Below, piece after piece: positions 51,146-59,710 of a stretch of 64,000 bases of DNA. Position 1 is the stretch's first letter. Each line of letters begins with the position of its first letter. The DNA comes from an uncultured Verrucomicrobiota bacterium (lineage in GTDB: Bacteria; Verrucomicrobiota; Kiritimatiellia; CAIVKH01): the NCBI GenBank assembly GCA_937872895.1, contig CALMUP010000008.1, forward strand, positions 132,976 to 196,975, read 5' to 3'. A model generated the notes under the pieces. It was not told the origin of the DNA. It did no database searches and saw only the letters and a program-made list of their open reading frames with translations. The position numbers and the translations under genes were made by a program.

Positions 51146-53080
51146 ATGTCGCAACGACCACCATCGGTTTCGATCCGTACCCTGTACGCCATCCTGGTTG
51201 TCCTCGCCATCCTGTTGTCATCCGCCCTGGTCGGGTTGATCATCCAGCGTCAGTCGGCCAAGGCCGCGGTGGCGGCGCAGAAAGTCCTGTTCGCGCACAT
51301 CGCCCATTCCGTATCGGATCACGTGCGCAGCCATTTCGACAACGGGCTCCGGCTGCTGGATGAACTCGCCCACCGGGCCGCCACCGGGGCCCTGGATGTG
51401 GAGGATTCCGGAGCCCTGGCCGCGTATTTCGCGGAACGGCTGCGTTTCCAGCAGCACCTAGCGTGGATTTCCTACAGCGATGACCGAAGCGGGTGCTTCG
51501 CCGGGGCATGGATCGACCGGGCGGATCCGGTTGTCAACACCAGTTGTCCGGGCGAGCAGGGGGGCGTCCCGCAGGAATTCGCGATCGCCGCGGACGGTAC
51601 CCGCACGGGCGTGGTGCGTCCGGTGCGTCCCTACGACCCGCGCGGCCTGGGCTGGTACCGCAAGGCGGCCGGCTCCGCGGACACGGTGTGGACGGACATC
51701 ACGATCTTTCACGAAGGTCGTCCGGGCGTCACGGCGGCGCGGGCATTGCGTGATCCGGACGGCCGGTTGCGCGGGGTCTTCACCGTGGATTTCTTCACCG
51801 AGACGATCAGCGACTTCCTGGCGGCCTCGCAGCCCGGTTCGGATGGTCTCGTCTTCCTGTTCAACGGGGGTGACCACCTCATGCCCAGCGGGGCGGGGGC
51901 CGACGACCTGACCCGGATCGGATGGGCACTCGCGCAGGCGGACGTCCTGGCCGGAGCTTCCGAGACGCGGTTGATGGAGCTGGGTGGCGTGCCGTATTTC
52001 GCCAACTCGCTGCCGCTGCCCGGCGTCATGGGCGGGACCTGGTGGTGTGCGGTGCTTACACCGCGGTCGGAACTGCTGGCAGTGATCGAGCCACACCAGC
52101 GTTTCGCGGCGATCGGGGTGGTGGCGGTGTGCCTCGCCGTCGTGGTGATCGGCTGGCTGATCTCGCAGTGGATCTCCGCACCGTTGCGCCGTGTCTCCAG
52201 GCAACTGCAATCCGTCGCCGAGGGCACCTTCGACCCGCCCGATGCCGGATCGCTCTCAATGATCCGCGAAGTGCGCTACATCCAGCTTGCGGTCAGCCAC
52301 ATGCAGCAGTGCCTGCGTGAACGGCAGGAGATCGAGCGGGCGCGGTTGCGGGCCGAGCAGTTGAGCCGCGACAAGGATGATTTCGCCGCGATGATCTCGC
52401 ACGAGCTGCGCACACCGATCCAGGTCATCCTTGGCTACTCGGAGCTGCTCCAGGCCGAACAGCGCGATGTCAGCCAGGAGACCCGCGATTTCTCGAACTA
52501 CATCTACAACAGTTCCCTGCAATTGCTGGAGTTGCTCAACAACCTGCTCAACCTCTTCAAGCTCGAGTCGGGTCATTACGAGGTCAAGACGGAGCCGGTT
52601 GTCCTCGACCCGCTGGCCCATGCCTGCATCGACAGCTTGATGCTGAAGGCCAAGACCAAGGGCATCGGACTGGTCTTCACCACGTCCGCGCCGAGCCTGC
52701 AGGTGCCGGCCGACCCGGTCATGCTGCGGCAGATCGTGGCGAACCTGCTGACCAATGCGATCAAGTTCACCGACGAAGGTTCGGTGACCGTATCGGTCGA
52801 CCGCGAGGAGGACCGGGCGGTCATCCGGGTGCGCGATACCGGCATCGGCATGTCCGCCGACGAGGTCCAGCGGATCTTCACCCAGTACCAGCAGGCGAAC
52901 CAGACCATTGCCCGGAAATACGGCGGCACCGGATTGGGCTTGTCGATCTGCATCCGGTTTGCCGCCATGCTTGGCGGGGATATCACCTGCCAGAGCGAGG
53001 CGAAGAAAGGCACGTGCTTCACCTTGAAGCTGCCACTTGTGGCGACGAAGGAGGGTGAGGTATGCGCATCGAATGCCTGA
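51146..53080 (+). CDS. Membrane sensor histidine kinase with Cache domain
   Basis: 644 residues from ATG 51146. TM1 is TLYAILVVLAILLSSALVGL, then a periplasmic Cache domain (about 35-310: WISYSDDRSGCFAGAWIDRA, YDPRGLGWYRKAAGSADTVW, GVFTVDFFTETI). TM2 (FAAIGVVAVCLAVVVIGWLI) leads to HAMP (APLRRVSRQLQSVAEGTF). The HisKA motif AAMISHELRTPIQVILGYSE has its phospho-His at about 419, and HATPase_c has LTNAIKFTDEGSV, VRDTGIGMSADE and KYGGTGLGLSICIRF. No response regulator gene is next to it, so the partner lies elsewhere. It overlaps the haem protein gene by 19 bases. Confidence 0.9.
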   Translation: MSQRPPSVSIRTLYAILVVLAILLSSALVGLIIQRQSAKAAVAAQKVLFAHIAHSVSDHVRSHFDNGLRLLDELAHRAATGALDVEDSGALAAYFAERLRFQQHLAWISYSDDRSGCFAGAWIDRADPVVNTSCPGEQGGVPQEFAIAADGTRTGVVRPVRPYDPRGLGWYRKAAGSADTVWTDITIFHEGRPGVTAARALRDPDGRLRGVFTVDFFTETISDFLAASQPGSDGLVFLFNGGDHLMPSGAGADDLTRIGWALAQADVLAGASETRLMELGGVPYFANSLPLPGVMGGTWWCAVLTPRSELLAVIEPHQRFAAIGVVAVCLAVVVIGWLISQWISAPLRRVSRQLQSVAEGTFDPPDAGSLSMIREVRYIQLAVSHMQQCLRERQEIERARLRAEQLSRDKDDFAAMISHELRTPIQVILGYSELLQAEQRDVSQETRDFSNYIYNSSLQLLELLNNLLNLFKLESGHYEVKTEPVVLDPLAHACIDSLMLKAKTKGIGLVFTTSAPSLQVPADPVMLRQIVANLLTNAIKFTDEGSVTVSVDREEDRAVIRVRDTGIGMSADEVQRIFTQYQQANQTIARKYGGTGLGLSICIRFAAMLGGDITCQSEAKKGTCFTLKLPLVATKEGEVCASNA

Positions 53081-53673
53081 TCCTGGCCGGTTGCTTCGCC
53101 GCGCTCGCGGCAACCTCCCTGCCGGCCGAACCGGAGGTCGATCCGGACTTTCCGGAGAAGGCCTTGGCGGCGGAGATCGCGCAGCGGTACGGGCAGGCTC
53201 TCAAGGCCGAACTGGTGGCGGCGATGCAGCAGCGTGGCGTGACCGGGGCGGTGGCGGTGTGCCGCGACCGTGCTCCGGCCATCGCCCGCGAGATCTCGGC
53301 CGAGACCGGCTGGCAAGTCCGGCGCGTCACCCTCAAGCCGCGCAATCCGGCCAGCCAACCCGACGCCTGGGAAACCGCCAAACTGACGTCGGCCGAAATG
53401 GCCCTCGCCGGGGATCCCCCGCGCACGCCGACAGAGTCCGCCATGCGTTTCCCCGCCGACGTGTGCGAAGGACAGGCGGCCGGTACCAACGAGGTCCGCT
53501 ATGTGAAATACCTCTATACCGAACCGGTCTGCCTGACCTGTCACGGAGCGGCGCTCGACCCCGACGTCCAGGCCGCGATCACCGCCGCATATCCCGGTGA
53601 TCAGGCCACCGGCTACACGGTCGGCCAGTTGCGCGGGGCGATCTCGGTGCGCGGTCCGTTGACCGTCCCGTAG
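53062..53673 (+). CDS. DUF3365 (Tll0287-like) periplasmic haem protein
   Basis: 203 residues. ILAGCFAALAATSLPAEPEV is the signal peptide region. QALKAELVAAMQQRGVTGAV then AVCRDRAPAIAREISAETGW and FPADVCEGQ are the PAS-like DUF3365 body, and TEPVCLTCHGAALDPDVQ holds a c-type haem CxxCH. AAYPGDQATGYTVGQLRGAI is the typical end of this family. Often a redox or ligand sensor, free or as the input of a kinase. Overlap with the kinase gene suggests joint work. Confidence 0.88.
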   Translation: MRIECLILAGCFAALAATSLPAEPEVDPDFPEKALAAEIAQRYGQALKAELVAAMQQRGVTGAVAVCRDRAPAIAREISAETGWQVRRVTLKPRNPASQPDAWETAKLTSAEMALAGDPPRTPTESAMRFPADVCEGQAAGTNEVRYVKYLYTEPVCLTCHGAALDPDVQAAITAAYPGDQATGYTVGQLRGAISVRGPLTVP

Positions 53674-53796
53674 GCCCGATTCCGGCCCTTGTCCAGTCCC
53701 TGGACACGTGTAACCAGCGCATTTCCAAGGACTGGAACCAATTTCCACCCGTTGCGGGCTTGCTTTCCCCCCGGAAAAAAAGGATAGTCGCCTTTG
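53674..53796. other. Spacer upstream of the FMN riboswitch
   Basis: 123 bp with the inverted pair TCCAGTCCCTGGACA near 53,690-53,704 and an A-rich piece before 53,790 (GGAAAAAAAGGA). It must hold the ribBA promoter. I find no clear -10/-35 pair, and no gene. Confidence 0.35.
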
Positions 53797-53945
53797 ACCT
53801 TCAGGGCAGGGTGATCCCGCGTTTGCGCGGGAAATTCCCGATCGGCGGTGCAGCCCGCGAACGTCGGCCGGTTCCGGCCGGGGTTGAGCCAGTCAGGTGC
53901 AGGGGCATCCATCTGGCGCCGACAGTATAGTCTGGATAAAAGGAA
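53797..53945 (+). promoter_or_regulatory. FMN riboswitch (RFN element) ahead of ribBA
   Basis: The conserved strands of the RFN element occur in order: ACCTTCAGGGCAGGGTGA at the 5' end (53797 on), AATTCCCGATCGGCGG near 53,830, GCCCGCGA near 53,851, then GAGCCAGTCAGGTGCAG near 53,886, and GACAGTATAGTCTGGAT at 53,921-53,937. It binds FMN. The 3' hairpin CCTCCG-TAC-CGGAGG (53,949-53,963) covers a GGAGG ribosome site, so it likely controls translation start. Confidence 0.93.
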
Positions 53946-53998
53946 GGTCCTCCGTACCGGAGGTGTATTCTGCCCTGATCAGGTCGTTTGAGCGACTT

Positions 53999-55234
53999 AT
54001 GCAAACGACACAGAAGGAAGAGATTGGATCGGGCAACAGCGCCTTCGCGAACCTGGAGGCGGCGATCGCCGCGTTCCGGCAGGGCGAGATGGTGATCGTG
54101 ACCGACGATGCCCGCCGCGAGAACGAGGGCGACCTGATCATCGCCGCCGACAAGATCACCCCGGAAGCGATCAACTTCATGTCCATCCACGGGCGCGGCC
54201 TGATCTGCATTGCCATGGATCCAACCCGCCTGCGCCGGCTCGGCCTGTCCCGCATGATGTCGCACGGGGATGGCGATCAATACCGCACCGCGTTCATGGA
54301 ATCGGTCGACGCCCGCGACGGTGTGACCACCGGGATCAGCGCCTTTGACCGTGCCCGCACCGTGGAAGCGCTGATGAACGACGCCACCACCGCGTCCGAC
54401 CTCAACCGTCCCGGCCACATGTTCCCGCTCGAGGCCATGGCCGGCGGCGTGCTGAAGCGGCCCGGTCACACCGAGGCTGCGGTGGATCTCTGCCACCTCG
54501 CCGGCCTGAAGCCTGGTGGCGTGATCTGCGAGGTGCTGAATGCCGACGGATCGATGGCCCGCGTTCCCGAGCTGAAGGTCCTGGCGAAGAAACACGGCCT
54601 CCGCATGATCACCATCCGCGAGATCATCCAGTACCGCGCGTTGCGCGAGAAGCTGATCGAGCTCGACACCCAGATCAACCTGCCCACCGACTTTGGCGTG
54701 TTCCGCATGTCGATGTACCGATCGCTGATCGACCAGAAGACGCACCTCGCCCTCGTCATGGGGGAGCCGCACACCCGGGAAGCCCCGCTGGTGCGCATCC
54801 ACAGCGAGTGCCTGACCGGCGATGCCTTCGGCTCCCTGCGGTGCGATTGCGGCTCGCAGCTGCACGAGGCCCTGCAGATGATCGGCCGCGAACAGCACGG
54901 CGTCCTGCTGTATTTGCGCCAGGAAGGCCGCGGCATCGGGCTTGAGTTCAAGATCCGCGCCTACGCGTTGCAGGAACAGGGCATGGATACGGTCGAGGCG
55001 AACGAACAGCTCGGCTTCGAGGCCGACGAGCGCGATTACACCATCGCCGCGCAGATGCTGCTCGACCTGAATGTCCGCAAGGTCCGCTTGATCACCAACA
55101 ACCCGCGCAAGATCACCGGCCTCGAGTCTTTCGGCATCGACGTGGCCGAACGGGTCCCGCTGGTCCTGCCCGGAACCGAACACAACGCCCGCTACCTAAG
55201 CACGAAGAAGAAAAAACTCGGGCACTTGCTGTAA
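53999..55234 (+). CDS. ribBA: Bifunctional 3,4-dihydroxy-2-butanone-4-phosphate synthase / GTP cyclohydrolase II
   Basis: 411 residues from ATG 53999. An in-frame GTG at 53963 would add twelve residues and sits on the riboswitch hairpin, so the exact start is open. The RibB half has [20 protein letters not shown] and [14 protein letters not shown]; the RibA half has [20 protein letters not shown] (zinc Cys) and [29 protein letters not shown]. It makes both committed precursors of lumazine. Start of ribBA-ribH-nusB-ftsY; controlled by the FMN riboswitch. Confidence 0.95.
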   Translation: MQTTQKEEIGSGNSAFANLEAAIAAFRQGEMVIVTDDARRENEGDLIIAADKITPEAINFMSIHGRGLICIAMDPTRLRRLGLSRMMSHGDGDQYRTAFMESVDARDGVTTGISAFDRARTVEALMNDATTASDLNRPGHMFPLEAMAGGVLKRPGHTEAAVDLCHLAGLKPGGVICEVLNADGSMARVPELKVLAKKHGLRMITIREIIQYRALREKLIELDTQINLPTDFGVFRMSMYRSLIDQKTHLALVMGEPHTREAPLVRIHSECLTGDAFGSLRCDCGSQLHEALQMIGREQHGVLLYLRQEGRGIGLEFKIRAYALQEQGMDTVEANEQLGFEADERDYTIAAQMLLDLNVRKVRLITNNPRKITGLESFGIDVAERVPLVLPGTEHNARYLSTKKKKLGHLL

Positions 55235-55256
55235 CCAGCGGCATGAACGACGAAGG

Positions 55257-55727
55257 ATGAATACCATGAAGGAAATCACGGGAGAGATGGATGCTGCCGA
55301 CCTGCGTTTCGGCCTGGTCGTCAGCCGGTTCAACGACCTGTTCACCCGCAACCTGCTGCAGGGTGCCATCGATTGCATCCGGCAGCACGGCGGTCGCGAG
55401 GAGGACATCACGGTGATCTGGGTGCCCGGTTCGTTCGAGATCCCGCAGGCGCTCCAGAAGCTCGCCGCATCGGGGCAGTACCGCGCCCTGATCGGCCTCG
55501 GCGTGGTCATTGAAGGCGCGACCAACCACGCCGAACTCATCACCACCAACGTCGCCGCGCAGTGCACAGCCTTGTCCGCCGCGCACGGCATCCCCGTGGT
55601 GGACGGCGTGGTCGGCACGCGCACGATGGAGCAGGCGATGGAGCGGTGCGGCGGCAAGCACGGCAACCGCGGCTGGCAGTGCGCGCTGGTCGCCATCGAG
55701 ATGGCCCGGCTGCTGGGGAAGATCTGA
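55257..55727 (+). CDS. ribH: 6,7-dimethyl-8-ribityllumazine synthase
   Basis: 156 residues. FGLVVSRFNDLFTRNLLQGA, then VIWVPGSFEIPQALQKLAAS and ALIGLGVVIEGATNHAELIT with VTDGV-like VVDGVVGTRTMEQAMERC. The family has FxxxI.. HF-type histidine (here ATNHAE). It condenses the RibBA product with the RibD/RibG pyrimidine. The start is ATG 55257; ATG 55266 is possible. It lies 22 bases after ribBA. Confidence 0.95.
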   Translation: MNTMKEITGEMDAADLRFGLVVSRFNDLFTRNLLQGAIDCIRQHGGREEDITVIWVPGSFEIPQALQKLAASGQYRALIGLGVVIEGATNHAELITTNVAAQCTALSAAHGIPVVDGVVGTRTMEQAMERCGGKHGNRGWQCALVAIEMARLLGKI

Positions 55728-55730
55728 CGC

Positions 55731-56198
55731 ATGAGCAACGGACGTCATGAGAGCCGCATGTGGGCTGTGCAGTTCCTCTTCCAGCGCGACTTCAACCAGA
55801 ACGATCTCGCCGAGGCGCTCGACGACTTCTGGCTGGAACGCAAGGCCGGTCCCGCGCTGCGCACCTTCGCCGAGGAGTTGATCCGCGGCGTCGAGGCGCA
55901 CAAGGCCGACCTCGACCAGCGGATCCAGCAATTGGCCCAGCACTGGAATGTCACGCGCATGGGCGCAGTGGACCGCAATGTCATGCGCGTGGCCCTGTTC
56001 GAGATGCTGCACCGCGAGGATATCCCGCCCGTCGTCTCGATCAACGAGGCGGTCGAGTTGGCCAAGGAACTCAGCGGTGACGAGTCGGGCAAGTTCGTCA
56101 ACGGCATCCTCGACCGCGCCGCCAAGGAGGTCAGCCGTCCCACCCGCACCGTGCGCGCGGTGAACGATCCTTCCCGCACCAAACCGGCCGTGCCATGA
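55731..56198 (+). CDS. nusB: Transcription antitermination factor NusB
   Basis: 155 residues. ESRMWAVQFLFQRDFNQNDL is the N-terminal helix set; QHWNVTRMGAVDRNVMRVAL and VSINEAVELAKELSGDESGK then FVNGILDRAA are NusB signatures. It works with NusE (S10) at boxA to keep rRNA transcription going. RibH-nusB is a very common pair. It overlaps ftsY by 4 bases. Confidence 0.95.
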   Translation: MSNGRHESRMWAVQFLFQRDFNQNDLAEALDDFWLERKAGPALRTFAEELIRGVEAHKADLDQRIQQLAQHWNVTRMGAVDRNVMRVALFEMLHREDIPPVVSINEAVELAKELSGDESGKFVNGILDRAAKEVSRPTRTVRAVNDPSRTKPAVP

Positions 56199-57103
56199 AC
56201 CGCTGGTTCAACGCCCTTGGCCGTACCCGGCAGCAATTCACCTCCGCGTTGAGCCGCCTGTTCGGGCGTACATCCGCCCTCGACGAGGAAACGCTCGAGG
56301 AACTGGAGGCGCGGCTGCTGCAGGCCGACCTGCCGGTGCGGCTGTCGCATGAACTGCTCGATTCGCTGCGCCGCGACGGGGTGGCGCGGGGTTCCGATGC
56401 GCGGGACGTCGTGCGGCGCTCGTTGCGCGAAGCGCTGGGGGAACCCGCCACCTACGATTTCCGCGGGGAACAGGTTCCTCAATGCGTCCTGATGATCGGC
56501 ATCAACGGCTCCGGCAAGACGACCTCCACCGCCAAGCTCGCCTCGCTGGTCCAACGGCAAGGCAAGACCGTGGTGCTCGGCGCGGCCGATACCTTCCGTG
56601 CCGCCGGTTCCAGCCAGTTGAAACTGTGGGCCGAACGGGTCGGGTGCGATGTGGTCACCGGGGCGATGGGGGCCGACGCGGCGGCGGTGGCCTTCGACAC
56701 GATGGACAAGGCGATCGCGAAGAAGGCCGAGGTGGTCATCATCGATACCGCCGGCCGCATGCACACCAAGTTGCCGCTGATGGATGAACTCGAGAAGGTG
56801 GTGCGCGCCGTTGGCAAGAAACTGCCCGGTGCACCGCACCATACCTGGATCGTGCTCGATGCCTCGATGGGCCAGAACGCGATCCACCAGGCCCGGCAAT
56901 TCCACCTGCGCACGCCGCTCACCGGGGCGATCATCACCAAGCTCGACGGCTCGGCCAAGGCCGGCTTCATCTTCGCCATCCGCCAGGAACTCGGCATCCC
57001 CATCCGCTACGTCGGCCTCGGCGAAGGCCAGGACGACCTCGCCCCGTTCGACCCCGACGAATTCGTCGACGCCCTGCTGGGCATCGAGCACTCGACAGGA
57101 TGA
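56195..57103 (+). CDS. ftsY: Signal recognition particle receptor FtsY
   Basis: 302 residues from ATG 56195, with only a short N-terminal part, so it lacks the acidic A-domain of E. coli FtsY. The four-helix N domain (about 1-85) is followed by the G domain: LMIGINGSGKTTSTAKLASL (G1), LGAADTFRAAGSSQLKLWAE, IIDTAGRMHTKLPLMDEL (G3), ITKLDGSAKAGF (G4) and IRYVGLGEGQDDLAPFDP. It docks SRP-ribosome complexes at the membrane. An Arg-rich start (MNRWFNALGRTRQQFTS) may help bind lipid. Confidence 0.94.
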   Translation: MNRWFNALGRTRQQFTSALSRLFGRTSALDEETLEELEARLLQADLPVRLSHELLDSLRRDGVARGSDARDVVRRSLREALGEPATYDFRGEQVPQCVLMIGINGSGKTTSTAKLASLVQRQGKTVVLGAADTFRAAGSSQLKLWAERVGCDVVTGAMGADAAAVAFDTMDKAIAKKAEVVIIDTAGRMHTKLPLMDELEKVVRAVGKKLPGAPHHTWIVLDASMGQNAIHQARQFHLRTPLTGAIITKLDGSAKAGFIFAIRQELGIPIRYVGLGEGQDDLAPFDPDEFVDALLGIEHSTG

Positions 57104-57139
57104 TTTCCGGCAGAATGATGATGCAAAGGATCCTGCTTT

Positions 57140-57946
57140 ATGCCGATCGAGTGCCGCTTTGATGTATGTCCCGCTGATCAGCAATCCTTTTATGGGATTG
57201 ACCATCAGGTAATGCGGCATGTGTTTGATGTGCATAATTTGTTCGGCCGCTTTTGCGATGAAAAAATCTATCAAAAGGCGCTGGTAGAACGGTGTGCTTT
57301 GATCATGCAATCCGTGCTGGAGCAGGCCGAGGTCCTCGTCACGCATCAGTCGTTTATCAAGACATACTACCTCGATATGGTTGTGAATAACGGAGTTGTC
57401 TACGAACTCAAGGTCGCGGATGCGCTTGCAGGTCGCCATCAGAAACAGTTGATCAACTATCTTCTTCTAGCTGGTATTCCGCATGGCAAGCTGATCAACT
57501 TCCGTCCTGGTTCCGTTGAACATCGTTTTGTATCCAGCAGTTTGACTGCTGTTGAACGGCGGAACTGGACATTGGTGGATGAAGGGTGGTCTGGAACGGG
57601 CGCCACTTCGCGCAACTTCCTGATGTTGCTTAAGGATATCCTCTCTGATTGGGGAACCCATCTGGACATCGATTTATACAGGGAAGCGTTGCTTTGTCTG
57701 TTGGGAGGTCCGCCCGCAGGACTGGGATCTGTACCCATTATGGATCAGGGCCGCATCATCGGGCAGCAAAAACTATGCCTTCTTGATGAACAAGCCGGTT
57801 GGCATATTTCCGCGGTTCGGAATCATGTCAGAGGTTATGCTTCGCACTTGGAAAAAATGTTCATGTTAACCAACCTTTCGCGGTTTCATTGGATCAACAT
57901 GAATGGTGGTGCCATCACCATAAAAACCCTCCGGAAATCATTCTGA
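57140..57946 (+). CDS. GxxExxY-like protein with extra C-terminal domain
   Basis: 268 residues. Residues about 15-125 match the GxxExxY (PD-(D/E)xK-3) family: VMRHVFDVHNLFGRFCDEKI then YQKALVERC, KTYYLDMVVNNGVVYELKVA (Asp and E-x-K of the nuclease-like core) and HQKQLINYLLLAGIPHGKLI with LINF. The first motif is degenerate (GRFCDEKIYQ in place of GxxExxY). Residues about 130-268 form an added region not usual in the family (LTAVERRNWTLVDEGWSGTG, VRGYASHLEKMFMLTNLSRF). G+C is visibly lower than in neighbours. It splits ftsY from ribD, a sign of insertion. Confidence 0.7.
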   Translation: MPIECRFDVCPADQQSFYGIDHQVMRHVFDVHNLFGRFCDEKIYQKALVERCALIMQSVLEQAEVLVTHQSFIKTYYLDMVVNNGVVYELKVADALAGRHQKQLINYLLLAGIPHGKLINFRPGSVEHRFVSSSLTAVERRNWTLVDEGWSGTGATSRNFLMLLKDILSDWGTHLDIDLYREALLCLLGGPPAGLGSVPIMDQGRIIGQQKLCLLDEQAGWHISAVRNHVRGYASHLEKMFMLTNLSRFHWINMNGGAITIKTLRKSF

Positions 57947-57964
57947 CCCAATCATTCTGTCGAC

Positions 57965-59071
57965 ATGACTAACGCAAAACAACCGAAGATTGACCAATTC
58001 TGGATGCAGCATGCCATCGACCTGGCCTTGCAGGGCGAGGGGATGACCCGGCCGAATCCGCCGGTCGGTGCGGTGGTCGTCAAGGCGGGGCGGATCCTCG
58101 GCGAAGGTTTCCATCCCCGGGCCGGTGAGCCGCACGCCGAGGTGTTCGCCCTGCGTGATGCCGGGAAACAGGCCCGCGGCGCGACCCTCTACGTGACGCT
58201 TGAACCATGCTGCACCCATGGCCGCACGCCACCGTGCACCGAGGCGATCATCGCGGCGGGGATCCGTCGCGTCGTCTACGGGTGTGTCGATCCGAATCCG
58301 GCCCACGCCGGCCGCGCCGACAAGATCCTCGCCCGGGCTGGCATCACCGTCACCCGGCCCGTGTTGGAATCATCGTGCCAGACCCTGATCGCCCCGTTCG
58401 CCACGCGCCTGTTGCACAAGCGTCCCTACGTCACCCTCAAGTTGGCCTGCTCCCTCGATGGCCGCATCGCCGACCCGCGCGGGAAATCCAAGTGGATCAC
58501 CGGACCCGGAGCCCGCGAGGCCGTGCAGGAGCTGCGTCGGGCGGTTGATGCGGTCATGGTCGGCGCGGAAACCATCCGGGCCGATGATCCTTCGCTGCTT
58601 CCGCGACCCGCCGAAGGCCGTGAACCCTGGCGCGTGGTGATCGCCGGATCACGCCCCTTGCCGCTCAAGGCACGCGTCTTTACCGACGAAGCGCGCAGCC
58701 GCACCCTCGTTTACTCCACCCGGGACTTCGCGCAGGCGGACGCGCTCCAGCGGCAGGGCATCACGGTGGTCCAGGTAGCGGCGGCCCGCGGGAACGTCTC
58801 GATGAAAGCCGTCCTGCGCGACCTCGCGGCCCGCGGGTGCATGCACCTGCTCTGCGAGGGCGGGGGCGTACTGGCCGAAGCGCTGCTCAGGGAAAGCCTG
58901 ATTGATCAATGCTGGATGTTCTATTCGCCCCGTTTTCTGGGGGATGCCGCGACCCCGGGCGTGGCCGGGCGCGGTTGGCAGTTGGATCGTGCCCCCGGTT
59001 TTGTTATGTCACACGTCGAACAACTCGGCGGTGATGTCTTGCTGGTCGCAAAACGTACGCCGATGAATTAA
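57965..59071 (+). CDS. ribD: Riboflavin biosynthesis deaminase/reductase
   Basis: 368 residues. The deaminase part has GMTRPNPPVGAVVVKAGRIL, PHAEVFALRDAG (HAE) and LYVTLEPCCTHGRTPPCTEA (PCxxxGxxPPC zinc site). The reductase part starts near residue 145 (PYVTLKLACSLDGRIADPRG, GAETIRADDPSLLPR, LLCEGGGVLAEALLRESLID). It converts the GTP cyclohydrolase product in two steps. ATG 57965 is 18 bases after the inserted gene; ribE follows after 12 bases. Confidence 0.95.
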   Translation: MTNAKQPKIDQFWMQHAIDLALQGEGMTRPNPPVGAVVVKAGRILGEGFHPRAGEPHAEVFALRDAGKQARGATLYVTLEPCCTHGRTPPCTEAIIAAGIRRVVYGCVDPNPAHAGRADKILARAGITVTRPVLESSCQTLIAPFATRLLHKRPYVTLKLACSLDGRIADPRGKSKWITGPGAREAVQELRRAVDAVMVGAETIRADDPSLLPRPAEGREPWRVVIAGSRPLPLKARVFTDEARSRTLVYSTRDFAQADALQRQGITVVQVAAARGNVSMKAVLRDLAARGCMHLLCEGGGVLAEALLRESLIDQCWMFYSPRFLGDAATPGVAGRGWQLDRAPGFVMSHVEQLGGDVLLVAKRTPMN

Positions 59072-59083
59072 ACGGGGCGAATC

Positions 59084-59692
59084 ATGTTCAGTGGAATCAT
59101 CCAGAAGATCGGCGTAGTGAAGGAAGTGATGCGGCGCAAGGACGGCTCCGGTCGCCTGACCATCCACTGTGAACCGTGGTCACCCGAACTGGTCGTTGGT
59201 GAAAGCATCGCCAACAACGGGGTCTGCCTCACCGTGACGAAGGTCACCGGCCAGGATTTCACCTTTGATCTGCTCGATGAAACCTTCAACAAGACCAATC
59301 TCGGGGACCTGCGGCTCGACGACCTGGTGAACCTTGAGCGCGCCTTGCGCATGGGTGACACCATCGGCGGGCATTTCGTCTCCGGCCATGTCGACGGCAC
59401 CGGTACCACCTCGGCCTGGGAACCGGTCGGACACGATTTCATCTGGCGTATCCAATGCCCGAAGGCGATCACCGATGGGATGGTTCCGAAGGGGTCGATC
59501 GCCATCGATGGCATCAGCCTCACCATCGTTGATTTGAAGGACGGCGAATTCTCCGTCCACATCATCCCGCACACGGTCAGCCACACCAACCTGATCCGCG
59601 TCCACGTCGGCCAGAAAGTAAACCTCGAGACCGACATGCTCGGCAAGTACGTCGCCCGGTTGGTCAAGCAGTCCACACCAACCGGCACCTGA
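59084..59692 (+). CDS. ribE: Riboflavin synthase, alpha subunit
   Basis: 202 residues. MFSGIIQKIGVVKEV is the conserved start. Two homologous barrels follow: SIANNGVCLTVTKVTGQDFT with the DLLDETFNKTNLGDL strand, then GHFVSGHVDGTGTTSAWEPV and SIAIDGISLTIVDLKDGEFS plus IPHTVSHTNLI. The Cys in NGVCLT and GHVDG sites bind lumazine. It dismutates two lumazines to riboflavin. End of the riboflavin cluster, convergent with ureD. Confidence 0.95.
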   Translation: MFSGIIQKIGVVKEVMRRKDGSGRLTIHCEPWSPELVVGESIANNGVCLTVTKVTGQDFTFDLLDETFNKTNLGDLRLDDLVNLERALRMGDTIGGHFVSGHVDGTGTTSAWEPVGHDFIWRIQCPKAITDGMVPKGSIAIDGISLTIVDLKDGEFSVHIIPHTVSHTNLIRVHVGQKVNLETDMLGKYVARLVKQSTPTGT

Positions 59693-59710
59693 TCGGCCTG
59701 CACGCCGCGA

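Noticed and set aside
53897-53998. Longer RibBA from 53897
   Set aside because: The added residues are translated from the riboswitch itself and have no family support.
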